Counted from the first letter of the stretch, positions 1-6,812 are shown. The stretch is DNA of 7,173 bases from Clostridiales bacterium (GCA_019417795.1 DXUR01000125.1:1-7173), one strand, 5' to 3'. Translations and numbers: made by a program. The notes: generated from the letters alone by a model not told the origin.

Positions 1-1279
1 TCACCTATACGCTGCTGTTTTCCCTTACGGTCACCAGCTTCTTTTCCATGCCGGTAACACGGTATCTGGCAGATATGCTGTATGAGGAACAGGAGCAGAC
101 CATCCTGCCTTCGTTCTGGGGCTCCAGCAGCATGATGCTTGTACTGGGCTGCACGCTGTATGGGCTGTTTCTGCTTGTTTCAGGAGCAACTCTTTTGCAG
201 GGTCTGCTCTGCCTGTGGCTCTTTGCAGAGATGATCGTGAACTGGAACGCCATGAGCTACCTGACCGCCATCAAGGACTACCGGGGCATCCTCTGTTCTT
301 TTCTGGCTGCCATTGCGCTGGCGTTCGGGCTGTACTGGTGGTGCTGCTGGGCTGTCCGGTGCTGGAAGGAATGCTCTTTGCTGTGACCATGGGTTACGGC
401 CTGATGATGGTCTGGGATGTAGTGCTGCTCTACCGCTACTTCCCGCAGAGTGAGGAGAGCCCTTGGGCGTTTCTGCGCTGGGTGGATGCGTTCCTTCCGC
501 TGGCCTTTACGGGGCTGTGCACCAACATCGGGCTGTTTGCCCACCTTGTCATCTGCTGGGCAGGCCCGTCGGGCGTACAGGTCAAAGGCCTGTTTTATGG
601 GGCTCCGTACTATGATGTGCCTGCCCTTATTGCGTTTTTGACCATTCTCGTCACGAGCGTAAATTTTGTGGTGTCAGTGGAGGTCAATTTCTACCCCAAA
701 TACCGGAATTACTACAGCCTGTTCAACGATGGCGGCGTTGTGGGCGATATCGTCACAGCAGAGGAAGAGATGCTGGCTGTGCTGAATCGGGAACTCCGGT
801 TCACTGCCCTCAAACAGCTGTTCGTCACAGCGGCGGTACTTTCGCTGGAGAACACTCTGCTGGCTTTGCTGCCTCTTGGGTTCAACGACCTGATGCACGG
901 CTACTTCCGCACCCTGTGTGTGGGGTACGGCCTTTACGCCGTGGGCAACACCATCCTGATGATCCTGCTTTACTTCACGGATTACGGCGGCGCTGTTGCA
1001 GCCGCCGCTGTGTTTGCTGTTTCTGCCAGCGGGCTTACGGCACTTTCCATGGCGCTTGACCCTGCATTTTACGGATTTGGCTTCCTGATCGGGGCGGCAT
1101 TGTTTTATCTGGTAACGCTGTTCCGGTTGGATGTCTTTACGGCCAACCTGCCCTATCGGGTGTTGGGGCAGCAGCCTATTGTGGCAGAAACAAAAGCTGG
1201 GCGCTTCACCCGGCTGGGGCTGTTCCTGGAACATAAAAAGCGAAAGCCGACGAAGAGTGCAAAACATAGTGCTTCTTGA
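1..1279 (+). pseudogene. pelG: PelG-like exopolysaccharide transporter, 5'-partial and frameshifted
   Basis: Polytopic membrane protein of the PelG family, the MATE/MOP-like inner-membrane component that moves Pel-type exopolysaccharide across the cytoplasmic membrane. The gene is open from the window edge in the frame starting at base 3 (visible motif TRYLADMLYEEQ), but that frame ends at a TGA at 384-386. From about base 332 the protein continues in the next frame (VLVVLLGCPVLEGM onward) to the TGA at 1277-1279. The frame change equals a one-base deletion in the stretch reading GGGCTGTACTGGTGG; adding one G restores a continuous hydrophobic segment. Joined, about 425 residues are visible, so roughly 40-60 N-terminal residues lie upstream. 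Family-like features are many hydrophobic helices, YDVPALIAFLTIL, and the VEVNFYPKYRNYYSLF stretch after it. It is first in the visible operon, 13 nt before the CotH gene. PelG family call is confident; whether the frameshift is real or a sequencing error is open. Confidence 0.8.
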
Positions 1280-1292
1280 GGGGAGAGAAAAG

Positions 1293-3104
1293 ATGGAAGA
1301 TAAGAAACTGATCCCGCGCCGCAGGGTGCTGGGGCTGGGCGTGGCGCTTGCCGGTCTGTGTGCAGGCTGTGCTGTGCTGCCCCAGTATCAGACGCCGGAC
1401 AGCGGTGCGGCGTCCGATGCCGCCAGTGAGGCGGGCCAGACCGCAGAAAAGGTGGAAAAGGCCCCCGCATCTGAAATCAACAGTGTCCACCTGCGCGACA
1501 ATGCAGAGCTGTACAACGTCTACGATGACAGCGGCGTGGTGACGATGTACCTGACCGTGAGTCGGGGCAACGACAGCGAAAATACAAACCACAGCTGGGC
1601 AGAGATCAACCATTATTCGGTCTACGATTATGAGGCCATGGGGGTGCCACGCTATCAGGTCGCCGCTCTGCTTCAGGTCGGTGATGAGAACGGCCCAGTC
1701 GTGGGAGAGCTTGGATATGAGACCCTGACCCCAAACGCCACCGTTCAGATACGTGGTCAGACCTCCAGTGAGAATGCTCAGAAAAACTACAAAATAAAGC
1801 TCAAGAAAAACAAGGGCAGCTGGCGCGGTCAGCGCACCATCGCCCTCAATAAGCACATGGGTGAGGGTCTGCGCTTCCGCAATAAGATGGCCTATGACCT
1901 TATTAAGGGGATCGACCAGATGATGGGCCTTCAAACCCAATTCGTGCATTTGTACGTCAAAGACCTGACCGACAGCGACAATGGTGTATTTGAAGATTAC
2001 GGGCTGTATACTCAGGTCGAACAGCTGAATAAGACCGCTCTCAAGACGCATGGAGCAGATCCAAACGGACAACTGTATAAAATCAATTCCTTTGAATTTT
2101 TGCGCTATGAAGATATTATCCGCCTCTCAACGGACCCTGCATATGACCAAACTGCATTTGAGGCGCGGCTGGAAATAAAGGGAGACAGTGACCACTCCAA
2201 ATTGATCGAAATGCTGGAAGTTCTCAACGATGAAACGTCGTCCATGGAGGATGAGCTCTTTGCAACGTACTTTGACAAGGAAAATATCGCCTATTGGATG
2301 GCATTTCAGCTGCTGACCGGCAACACAGACACTCAAAATCGAAATGTCTACTTGTACAGCCCACAAAACTCCAGCAAATGGTATCTCTGGGACTGGGACA
2401 ATGACGGTATGCTCCGCCGCCGGGAACGTGAGATCATCAAGTTCTCGGACTCTGAAAGCTGGGAACGCGGCGTGAGCAACTACTGGGGCAATGTGCTGTT
2501 CCGGCGCTGTCTGCAAACACAAAGTTACCGTGATATGCTGGATGCTGCCGTGAAGGAGCTTTATGCTTACATGAATGAGGAACGCATTCAGTTCATGCTG
2601 GAACATTACCGAAGTGTGACGGAAACGTATGTCTGGCAGATGCCGGACCGGATGTATGTACCTATCACGCATGCCGAATACGAAGATGTTCTGAAGAGCA
2701 TCTGGCCGGAGATCGAAGAAAACTATAATTACTACTGGGAGAGCTACCGTAGGCCCATGCCATTTTACATTGGTATACCGCAGGCAGCAAACGGTCAGTT
2801 ACATCTGAATTGGGATCCTTCCTATAATTTTAAGGTCGAGGAAATCTGTTATACGGTCGAACTTGCAAAAGATTATCTGTTTAACACAGTATTCTTCCGG
2901 CAGGAGAATCTGATCCTGCCAGAGCTTACAATGGATACGCTCCCGGCCGGGCAGTATTTTTTGCGCATAAGAGCGACCAATGCCTCTGGTTATACGCAGG
3001 ATGCCTTTGACTACTATGTTACCGAGGCCGGCAAGCATTATGGCATGATCTGTTTTTACGTCCAGCCGGACGGCAGCATCGTGGAGGATACCTATGAAGA
3101 GTAG
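1293..3104 (+). CDS. Exported CotH-kinase-family protein with C-terminal FN3-like domain
   Basis: 603-residue exported protein of the CotH family, atypical secretory protein kinases first known from Bacillus spore coats (CotH phosphorylates CotB/CotG). The ATG at 1293 is chosen because GAGGGGAGAG (1278-1287) lies just upstream and it begins a signal sequence; the longer reading runs into pelG. Residues 1-26 have a basic start with RRRVL (9-13), a hydrophobic core and Cys26 after CAG, so it is probably a lipoprotein, possibly Tat-routed; the lipobox is not ideal. A Ser/Ala/Glu-rich linker (about 32-60) follows. CotH-type motifs: IRGQTSSENAQKNYKIKL (153-170), LRFRNKMAYDL (193-203), YGLYTQVEQLN (236-246), NTDTQNRNVYLYS (344-356) and the metal-binding-like WDWDND (366-371). 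Residues about 490-576 look like a fibronectin-III or Ig-like beta domain. The stop overlaps the VTC start by 11 nt. The substrate is unknown; CotH fold is confident, kinase activity inferred. Confidence 0.85.
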   Translation: MEDKKLIPRRRVLGLGVALAGLCAGCAVLPQYQTPDSGAASDAASEAGQTAEKVEKAPASEINSVHLRDNAELYNVYDDSGVVTMYLTVSRGNDSENTNHSWAEINHYSVYDYEAMGVPRYQVAALLQVGDENGPVVGELGYETLTPNATVQIRGQTSSENAQKNYKIKLKKNKGSWRGQRTIALNKHMGEGLRFRNKMAYDLIKGIDQMMGLQTQFVHLYVKDLTDSDNGVFEDYGLYTQVEQLNKTALKTHGADPNGQLYKINSFEFLRYEDIIRLSTDPAYDQTAFEARLEIKGDSDHSKLIEMLEVLNDETSSMEDELFATYFDKENIAYWMAFQLLTGNTDTQNRNVYLYSPQNSSKWYLWDWDNDGMLRRREREIIKFSDSESWERGVSNYWGNVLFRRCLQTQSYRDMLDAAVKELYAYMNEERIQFMLEHYRSVTETYVWQMPDRMYVPITHAEYEDVLKSIWPEIEENYNYYWESYRRPMPFYIGIPQAANGQLHLNWDPSYNFKVEEICYTVELAKDYLFNTVFFRQENLILPELTMDTLPAGQYFLRIRATNASGYTQDAFDYYVTEAGKHYGMICFYVQPDGSIVEDTYEE

Positions 3105-3891
3105 ACCGGGGCAGCACACCGGGCCAAGCCTGTTTGAGCGGGGCAGGAGCCTGCTGGCCCCGCCGCCCTCCCGCACCGGAGAAAAATACCGCCACGAGCT
3201 GAAATATCTTATTTCCTATGCGGATAAGGCAGAGCTGGCTGTGCGGCTGGCTCCGGTGCTTCATCTGGACCCTCACGCGCAGCAGGGAGGGTACTTCATC
3301 CGCAGCCTGTATTTTGACGATTATTGGAATACTGCTTACGAGGAAAAAGATGCCGGCGTGCTGCTGCGCAAGAAATACCGCATCCGCATTTATAACTGCA
3401 GCGACCGCAGCATTAAGCTGGAGCGAAAGAAAAAATTTGGCAGTTACATCTATAAAGAAGCCGCGCCTTTGACCCACGCAGAGTTTGATGCGATTCTCGC
3501 CGGAGACTATGACTTTCTGCTGCACAGTCCCCGCCGTTTGTGTCAGGAGTTCTACACCGAGTGTGTGTGCAATGTGCTCCGTCCCCGGGTCATCGTGGAT
3601 TACGACCGCGAACCGTGGATCATGGATGCCGGCACGGTGCGCGTTACATTTGACCGGAATGTCCGGGCAGCTGTGGGCAGCTGGGACATTTTTGACTCCA
3701 CGCTTCCCACCCTGCCGGTGCTGGAGCCGGGCAAACTGGTAATGGAAGTCAAATTTACAGAGTATCTGCCGCAGGTCGTGCGGGATATCCTCCCGCCCCG
3801 TGCGCAGGAGCTGACTGCAGTTTCCAAGTATGTGCTGTGCTGCAATAAGACCGCCTATCGGCACGGGTTTGAATACTGGAACGAAACCTGA
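3094..3891 (+). CDS. VTC-domain protein (polyphosphate polymerase-like, triphosphate tunnel fold)
   Basis: 265-residue soluble protein that is almost entirely one VTC domain, the triphosphate-tunnel catalytic fold of yeast Vtc4, which makes polyphosphate from ATP. Residues 1-30 are Pro/Gly/Arg-rich and unassigned. The tunnel motifs are all visible in order: RHELKY (33-38), RSLYFDD (70-76), KYRIRIY (94-100), KLERKKK (108-114), VDYDRE (168-173), VRVTFDR (182-188), MEVKF (217-221) and SKYVL (244-248). The basic residues and Glu218 expected to line the tunnel are therefore kept. There is no signal peptide, SPX domain or membrane helix, unlike Vtc4, so it should sit in the cytosol, perhaps docked on the neighbouring DUF4956 membrane protein. 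The ATG at 3094 overlaps the CotH stop by 11 nt and has GTGGAGGA (3081-3088) in front, so translation is probably coupled. Fold is confident; whether it makes, breaks or senses polyphosphate is not shown here. Confidence 0.88.
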   Translation: MKSRPGQHTGPSLFERGRSLLAPPPSRTGEKYRHELKYLISYADKAELAVRLAPVLHLDPHAQQGGYFIRSLYFDDYWNTAYEEKDAGVLLRKKYRIRIYNCSDRSIKLERKKKFGSYIYKEAAPLTHAEFDAILAGDYDFLLHSPRRLCQEFYTECVCNVLRPRVIVDYDREPWIMDAGTVRVTFDRNVRAAVGSWDIFDSTLPTLPVLEPGKLVMEVKFTEYLPQVVRDILPPRAQELTAVSKYVLCCNKTAYRHGFEYWNET

Positions 3892-3900
3892 GGGGAAAGG
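3891..3900 (+). promoter_or_regulatory. Oddly spaced ribosome binding site before the DUF4956 gene
   Basis: The sequence AGGGGAAAGG directly follows the VTC stop codon and is the only Shine-Dalgarno-like run in the gap. Its AGGGGA core is 18 nt from the ATG at 3915, which is longer than usual; its AAAGG end is 14 nt away. An in-frame CTG at 3903 sits 6 nt after the core and could serve as a start, adding four residues (start, Gln, Arg, Thr). ATG remains the default call because CTG starts are rare. Confidence 0.4.
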
Positions 3901-3914
3901 ATCTGCAAAGAACC

Positions 3915-4580
3915 ATGAGCACAAAAGACTTTATCAAAAAATCTGTCCTGAACGCCTTTACCCAGTATGATGCGCCGAAGCTTGCCGTGGCGCTGCTGGC
4001 GGCGTTGGCGCTGGGCATCCTTATTTATCTGGTCTACCGCAAATTCTATACGGGCGTGGTCTACTCCCGCAGTTTTGCAGTTACGCTGGTGGGTATGTGC
4101 GTGCTCACCTGCATGGTCACGCTGGCCATCAGTACCAACGTGGTCATCTCCCTTGGTATGGTGGGTGCATTGTCCATCGTCCGCTTCCGCACCGCAGTCA
4201 AGGACCCGCTGGATCTGCTGTATCTGTTCTGGTCTATCACTACGGGCATCACGGCGGGTGCCGGAATGTATGCACTGGGGCTGGTCACGGCAGCTGTCAT
4301 GATCGTTATGATCTACCTGTTCTCCCACTGGCAGGCCAAAGGCCGGGTGTACATTGCGGTGATCCACTATGTGGGGACCGAGGCCGGAGACGACATCGTC
4401 CGGGCGCTGGGGCGCATCAGGTATGCGGTCAAATCCAAGACCATGCGGGGCGAAAACACCGAGATGGCGGTAGAGGTATTCTGCAAAGATCCCAATATGG
4501 AATTTGCAGACCGTATCCGCGCAGTAAAGGGGGTGCAGGATGTCACCCTCATCCAGTATAACGGGGAGTATCATGGGTAA
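3915..4580 (+). CDS. DUF4956 family membrane protein
   Basis: 221-residue membrane protein of the DUF4956 family, function unknown. A short amphipathic N-terminus is followed by hydrophobic segments at about 23-41, 54-72, 75-88, and 103-137 (one or two helices). The family hallmark GALSIVRFRTAVKDP (84-98) lies in the loop after the third segment; its Arg/Lys residues would suit an anion. The tail from about 144 to 217 has a beta-alpha-beta pattern ending GVQDVTLIQYN, which looks like a small cytosolic ferredoxin-like or ACT-like regulatory domain. DUF4956 genes commonly neighbour VTC-domain and CotH genes, as here. I infer, without proof, that it gives the VTC protein a membrane partner. The ATG is 23 nt after the VTC stop, but the ribosome site AGGGGAAAGG is far upstream of it (see separate entry), so the true start may differ slightly. 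The end overlaps the next gene by 8 nt. Confidence 0.85.
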   Translation: MSTKDFIKKSVLNAFTQYDAPKLAVALLAALALGILIYLVYRKFYTGVVYSRSFAVTLVGMCVLTCMVTLAISTNVVISLGMVGALSIVRFRTAVKDPLDLLYLFWSITTGITAGAGMYALGLVTAAVMIVMIYLFSHWQAKGRVYIAVIHYVGTEAGDDIVRALGRIRYAVKSKTMRGENTEMAVEVFCKDPNMEFADRIRAVKGVQDVTLIQYNGEYHG

Positions 4581-5931
4581 AATTTCAAGGATCCTGGCGG
4601 CAGGGCTCTGTCTGCTGTGGATGGGAGCTGCAATGACCACATCGACCACAAAGACAAGGACCTATGCTGCGGACGACAGCGCATTTCCCAATGCCCAGAT
4701 CGGTTATGCCCCGATGATCGATACCGCAGAGGCAGGCGATGCAGCGCTCCGCTATCTGGAACTTACATGGCGGGAGGCAGAGCCGGAAGAGGGCGTGTAT
4801 GCGTGGGAGGCAATCAGCGAAAAATACGACTTTGCCTCACTGCGGGAGCAGGGAATCCATCTGGTGCTCCGCTTTGTCTGCGATGTGCCGGGACAAGAGA
4901 CGCATCTGGATATCCCGGACTGGCTTTATGCGCAGACGAAGGATGGCAGTTGGTACGATACAGATTATGGGAAAGGCTACTCTCCAAACTATGCTAATGT
5001 GGTGTTCCGGGCTGCGCATCACCGTGTGCTTTATGCGCTGGCAGAGTTTCTGGGCACGGATGGTTTTGCTTCCTATGTGGAACTGGGCAGCCTTGGTCAC
5101 TGGGGCGAGTGGCACATCAAAAGCGAAGATGGCTTGGTATCCATGCCGGACGAGACGATCCGGGACGAATATGCCGCAGATTATCTTGCAGCTTTTCCTA
5201 CGGCAAAGCTGCTGATGCGCAGGCCGTTCCGCTTCGCGGCAGAACAAAGCCTCGGCCTTTATAATGATATGACCGGCGAGGAAAAAGACACCATGGAGTG
5301 GCTGGGATGGATCGCAGAGGGTGGCTGGTACGGCAGCGACCCCAATGCCCTGACGCCTATGCCGGATTTCTGGCAGGATGCTCCAGTGGGCGGCGAGTTC
5401 ACCAGCAGCCTTTCCATGCAGGATATGCTGGGAAAGGAGCTTCCCCGTACGCTGCACCTGTTGGAGGCATCGCACATGAGTTTTCTCGGCCCCAAAACGG
5501 CATCGATAAAGTATGCGAAAGGATATAATGCCGTGCTGAAGCAGCTGGGCTATCGGCTCCGGGTAACAGAGTTGAAGCTGACTCCCTGTGCAGACGGCGT
5601 TTACGCAGAGCTGACTGTGGCAAACAAGGGCGCAGCACCATTCTACTGGGAGTGGCCCGTGAATCTTTATGTGGAGGATGCAGCAGGCAGCACTTTGTAC
5701 ACGGCGCGTCTGCCGCTGTCCCTGCCAGAGCTGATGCCGGGGAAGAGCCAAAAAGTATCGGTCACACTGGAAGGGGCAAATGCACAAGAACTGCTTTGCG
5801 GAGGGTGGAAGCGCTTATTCCGCAGCCCAAAACATCTGACTATTGGAATCGTGGATCCAATGACGAGCCGTGATGCAGTGCGGTTTGCCATGAAGGCGGC
5901 ACGGAAAAACGGAAGAACTGTTTTGCTGTAG
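4573..5931 (+). CDS. Exported DUF4832 protein, glycoside-hydrolase-like barrel
   Basis: 452-residue exported protein. The start at 4573 has GGGGAG (4563-4568) four bases ahead and opens a signal peptide (hydrophobic core about 7-21, possible cleavage after YAA near residue 33); it overlaps the DUF4956 stop by 8 nt. An in-frame ATG at 4540 inside DUF4956 has no such support. The body resembles a TIM-barrel glycoside hydrolase of the DUF4874/DUF4832 type: LELTWREAEPEEGVYAWE (62-79) is like the first barrel strand of GH42/GH5-type enzymes, and YVELGSLGHWGEWH (168-181) carries Glu170 and Glu179 at the strand-4 position where such enzymes keep an acid. GGEF (273-276) is a further conserved-looking acidic site. 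Residues about 332-430 form a beta-sandwich-like DUF4832 tail. Acting outside the cell, it may cut, modify or bind the polymer exported by PelG; no substrate can be read from the sequence. Last gene of the operon. Confidence 0.8.
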   Translation: MGKISRILAAGLCLLWMGAAMTTSTTKTRTYAADDSAFPNAQIGYAPMIDTAEAGDAALRYLELTWREAEPEEGVYAWEAISEKYDFASLREQGIHLVLRFVCDVPGQETHLDIPDWLYAQTKDGSWYDTDYGKGYSPNYANVVFRAAHHRVLYALAEFLGTDGFASYVELGSLGHWGEWHIKSEDGLVSMPDETIRDEYAADYLAAFPTAKLLMRRPFRFAAEQSLGLYNDMTGEEKDTMEWLGWIAEGGWYGSDPNALTPMPDFWQDAPVGGEFTSSLSMQDMLGKELPRTLHLLEASHMSFLGPKTASIKYAKGYNAVLKQLGYRLRVTELKLTPCADGVYAELTVANKGAAPFYWEWPVNLYVEDAAGSTLYTARLPLSLPELMPGKSQKVSVTLEGANAQELLCGGWKRLFRSPKHLTIGIVDPMTSRDAVRFAMKAARKNGRTVLL

Positions 5932-6043
5932 GCTGCCGTGCAAAAAGTAGAATTTCATAGGATTTGATTTTGATGTGCGGTCATTCAAACCAATGCCGTC
6001 AAGTCGGTGGGGAATAGGGCGATTTTATTTGTCGGAGAGTAAG

Positions 6044-6083
6044 TGCACGGTTTCTGCACACTTTCTGCACACCGTTTGCACAT
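6044..6083 (+). repeat. Four TGCAC motifs at exact 11-bp spacing
   Basis: TGCAC occurs at 6044, 6055, 6066 and 6077, each exactly 11 bp after the last. The middle two units are a perfect tandem TTTCTGCACAC (6051-6061 and 6062-6072), and the fourth is a diverged copy (CGTTTGCACAT, 6073-6083). Sites one helical turn apart are typical of arrays bound by one face of a protein. No binding protein can be named. Confidence 0.6.
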
Positions 6084-6154
6084 TTGCCCGAATCGGGGGC
6101 TTTTCTGCGCATGGTTTGAACAGCCTGCTTTCCTTTGCATAAAAAGAAGAGAAG

Positions 6155-6430
6155 TTAGGCGAACAAGGCTCTCGTCAACTCTCTGCGTTCCTCTGCATCC
6201 ATCAGCCGGATGGCTTCAAGGATCTCCTTACCGGAGATTTTTGTTGCCGCCGGCTTTTCGTTTTGCCGGGGCTGCGGTGCTGCCGGGGTCAGGTCTTGGG
6301 AATAGAAATTTGCCTCGATCTTCTCTGCCAGTTCCAGCCGGGGCTTGTCGAAACTCTACTTGTTCACCCGGATGCTGGTGCCGATGCGCAATACCCGGAA
6401 ATCCTTCGTGTTGTTGCACAGACGGAAACT
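6155..6430 (-). pseudogene. Remnant resembling an excisionase (MerR-like HTH), interrupted by a stop
   Basis: Read on the minus strand toward the TAA at 6157-6155. The first part gives FRLCNNTKDF then VLRIGTSIRVNK, a TAG (6358-6356), then SFDK. This closely resembles the recognition-helix and wing portion of HTH_17/excisionase-type proteins, where a pattern like YxL...VLRIG..IRI....F..W is typical. After the TAG the frame stays open for 66 codons and ends KISGKEILEAIRLMDAEERR plus ELTRALFA, a charged helical tail that looks like real protein. The N-terminal part of the HTH is missing: an in-frame stop lies just before FRLCNN and a terminator hairpin follows immediately upstream. A single base change from GAG or AAG would explain the TAG. 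Such small proteins normally sit beside an integrase, but none is present here, so this is best read as debris. Family assignment is by motif resemblance only. Confidence 0.4.
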
Positions 6431-6434
6431 TTAG

Positions 6435-6470
6435 CAAAAAGAGAGAGGGCTGGACGGTGCCAGCTCTCTT
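6435..6470 (-). terminator. Intrinsic terminator on the minus strand
   Basis: On the minus strand AGAGAGCTGG and CCAGCCCTCT (plus-strand 6460-6469 and 6444-6453) form a 10-bp stem with one G-U pair and a 6-nt loop, followed by CTCTTTTTG. It begins 12 nt after the minus-strand stop at 6484-6482 of a short protein-like fragment ending KTKAANP. This is the usual distance for a gene's own terminator, so the fragment may be the 3' end of a lost gene. Confidence 0.6.
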
Positions 6471-6481
6471 GACAAAGAAAA

Positions 6482-6550
6482 TTATGGGTTGGCAGCCTTG
6501 GTTTTCTTGAGCGCAATGATATATAAATTGGCTGTCCATATCCCTGCCAA
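6482..6550 (-). pseudogene. 3'-end fragment of an unknown gene
   Basis: About 22 codons on the minus strand ending at the TAA at 6484-6482, reading AGIWTANLY then IIALKKTKAANP. An in-frame TGA lies just upstream and no start codon is visible. The lysine-rich tail and the terminator 12 nt downstream suggest a genuine gene end whose body is gone. I do not recognise the family. It could also be chance. Confidence 0.25.
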
Positions 6551-6616
6551 GAATCAAATTGTTGATGTATATTTGATGTGTGGTATAAACTGGTAGTGTC
6601 GGGTGTGTCATTCGCA

Positions 6617-6639
6617 GGTGAAACCGGCTCGTTTTCACC
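6617..6639. repeat. Inverted repeat GGTGAAA / TTTCACC
   Basis: A perfect 7-bp inverted repeat (6617-6623 and 6633-6639) around a 9-nt centre CCGGCTCGT; two further pairs can form inside. It may be an operator-type palindrome or a hairpin. The segment GCAGGTGAAA (6614-6623) recurs at 6770-6779. Confidence 0.35.
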
Positions 6640-6649
6640 CCATTGTATA

Positions 6650-6681
6650 AAAATCAGGTGCGGTTTTTAGGGGCTGATTTT
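6650..6681 (-). terminator. Weak AT-rich hairpin, possible minus-strand terminator
   Basis: AAAATCAG (6650-6657) pairs perfectly with CTGATTTT (6674-6681) across a 16-nt loop. On the minus strand the stem runs into CTGATTTTTATAC. The stem has few G-C pairs and the loop is large, so a terminator role is doubtful; it lies between two protein-like fragments on that strand. Confidence 0.25.
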
Positions 6682-6757
6682 GGCTTTGCACAATTTGCAC
6701 ACTGGAACGGCTGGATAACGGATGCAAGAGGGGATAGCGGGTGCAGATGGCGACCCG

Positions 6758-6774
6758 CCTGCAGCTCTTGCAGG
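6758..6774. repeat. Short perfect stem-loop CCTGCA-GCTCT-TGCAGG
   Basis: A 6-bp perfect stem with a 5-nt loop, extendable by a G-T and a C-G pair on the outside. No T tract follows on either strand, so it is not a terminator. Role unknown. Confidence 0.3.
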
Positions 6775-6812
6775 TGAAAGTCTCATTGCAGACGATCGTC
6801 AAGATCGGGGTC

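Noticed and set aside
674..1267. Long minus-strand open frames opposite pelG and the other operon genes
   Set aside because: They are antisense shadows of GC-rich genes with His/Gln-rich composition and no recognisable motifs.
1131..1292. Extended N-terminus of the CotH gene inside pelG
   Set aside because: The extension is a pelG shadow; the ATG at 1293 has a strong ribosome site and begins the signal sequence.
4540..4572. Upstream ATG at 4540 as start of the DUF4832 gene
   Set aside because: It lies inside DUF4956 with no ribosome site, and would put extra residues before the signal peptide; 4573 has GGGGAG at good spacing.
6086..6104. GCCC/GGGC stem followed by TTTT as the operon terminator
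   Set aside because: Stem is only 4-5 bp and lies over 150 nt after the last stop; too weak to annotate.
5985..6140. Minus-strand 51-codon frame with several Cys residues (MCKRC, KPC)
   Set aside because: The Cys pattern comes from the TGCAC repeats, a second minus frame is also open through them, and no ribosome site precedes the ATG.
6043..6510. Plus-strand 155-codon open frame with a GTG start and a GGAG six bases ahead
   Set aside because: Composition is Cys/Pro/Arg-rich and it lies opposite the better excisionase-like minus-strand reading; it looks like a shadow.
5969..6584. Near-identical 13-mers TTTGATGTGCGGT (5969) and TTTGATGTGTGGT (6572) as possible attachment-site repeats
   Set aside because: A 12/13 match within 1.2 kb is expected by chance about as often as not, and the flanks do not match.
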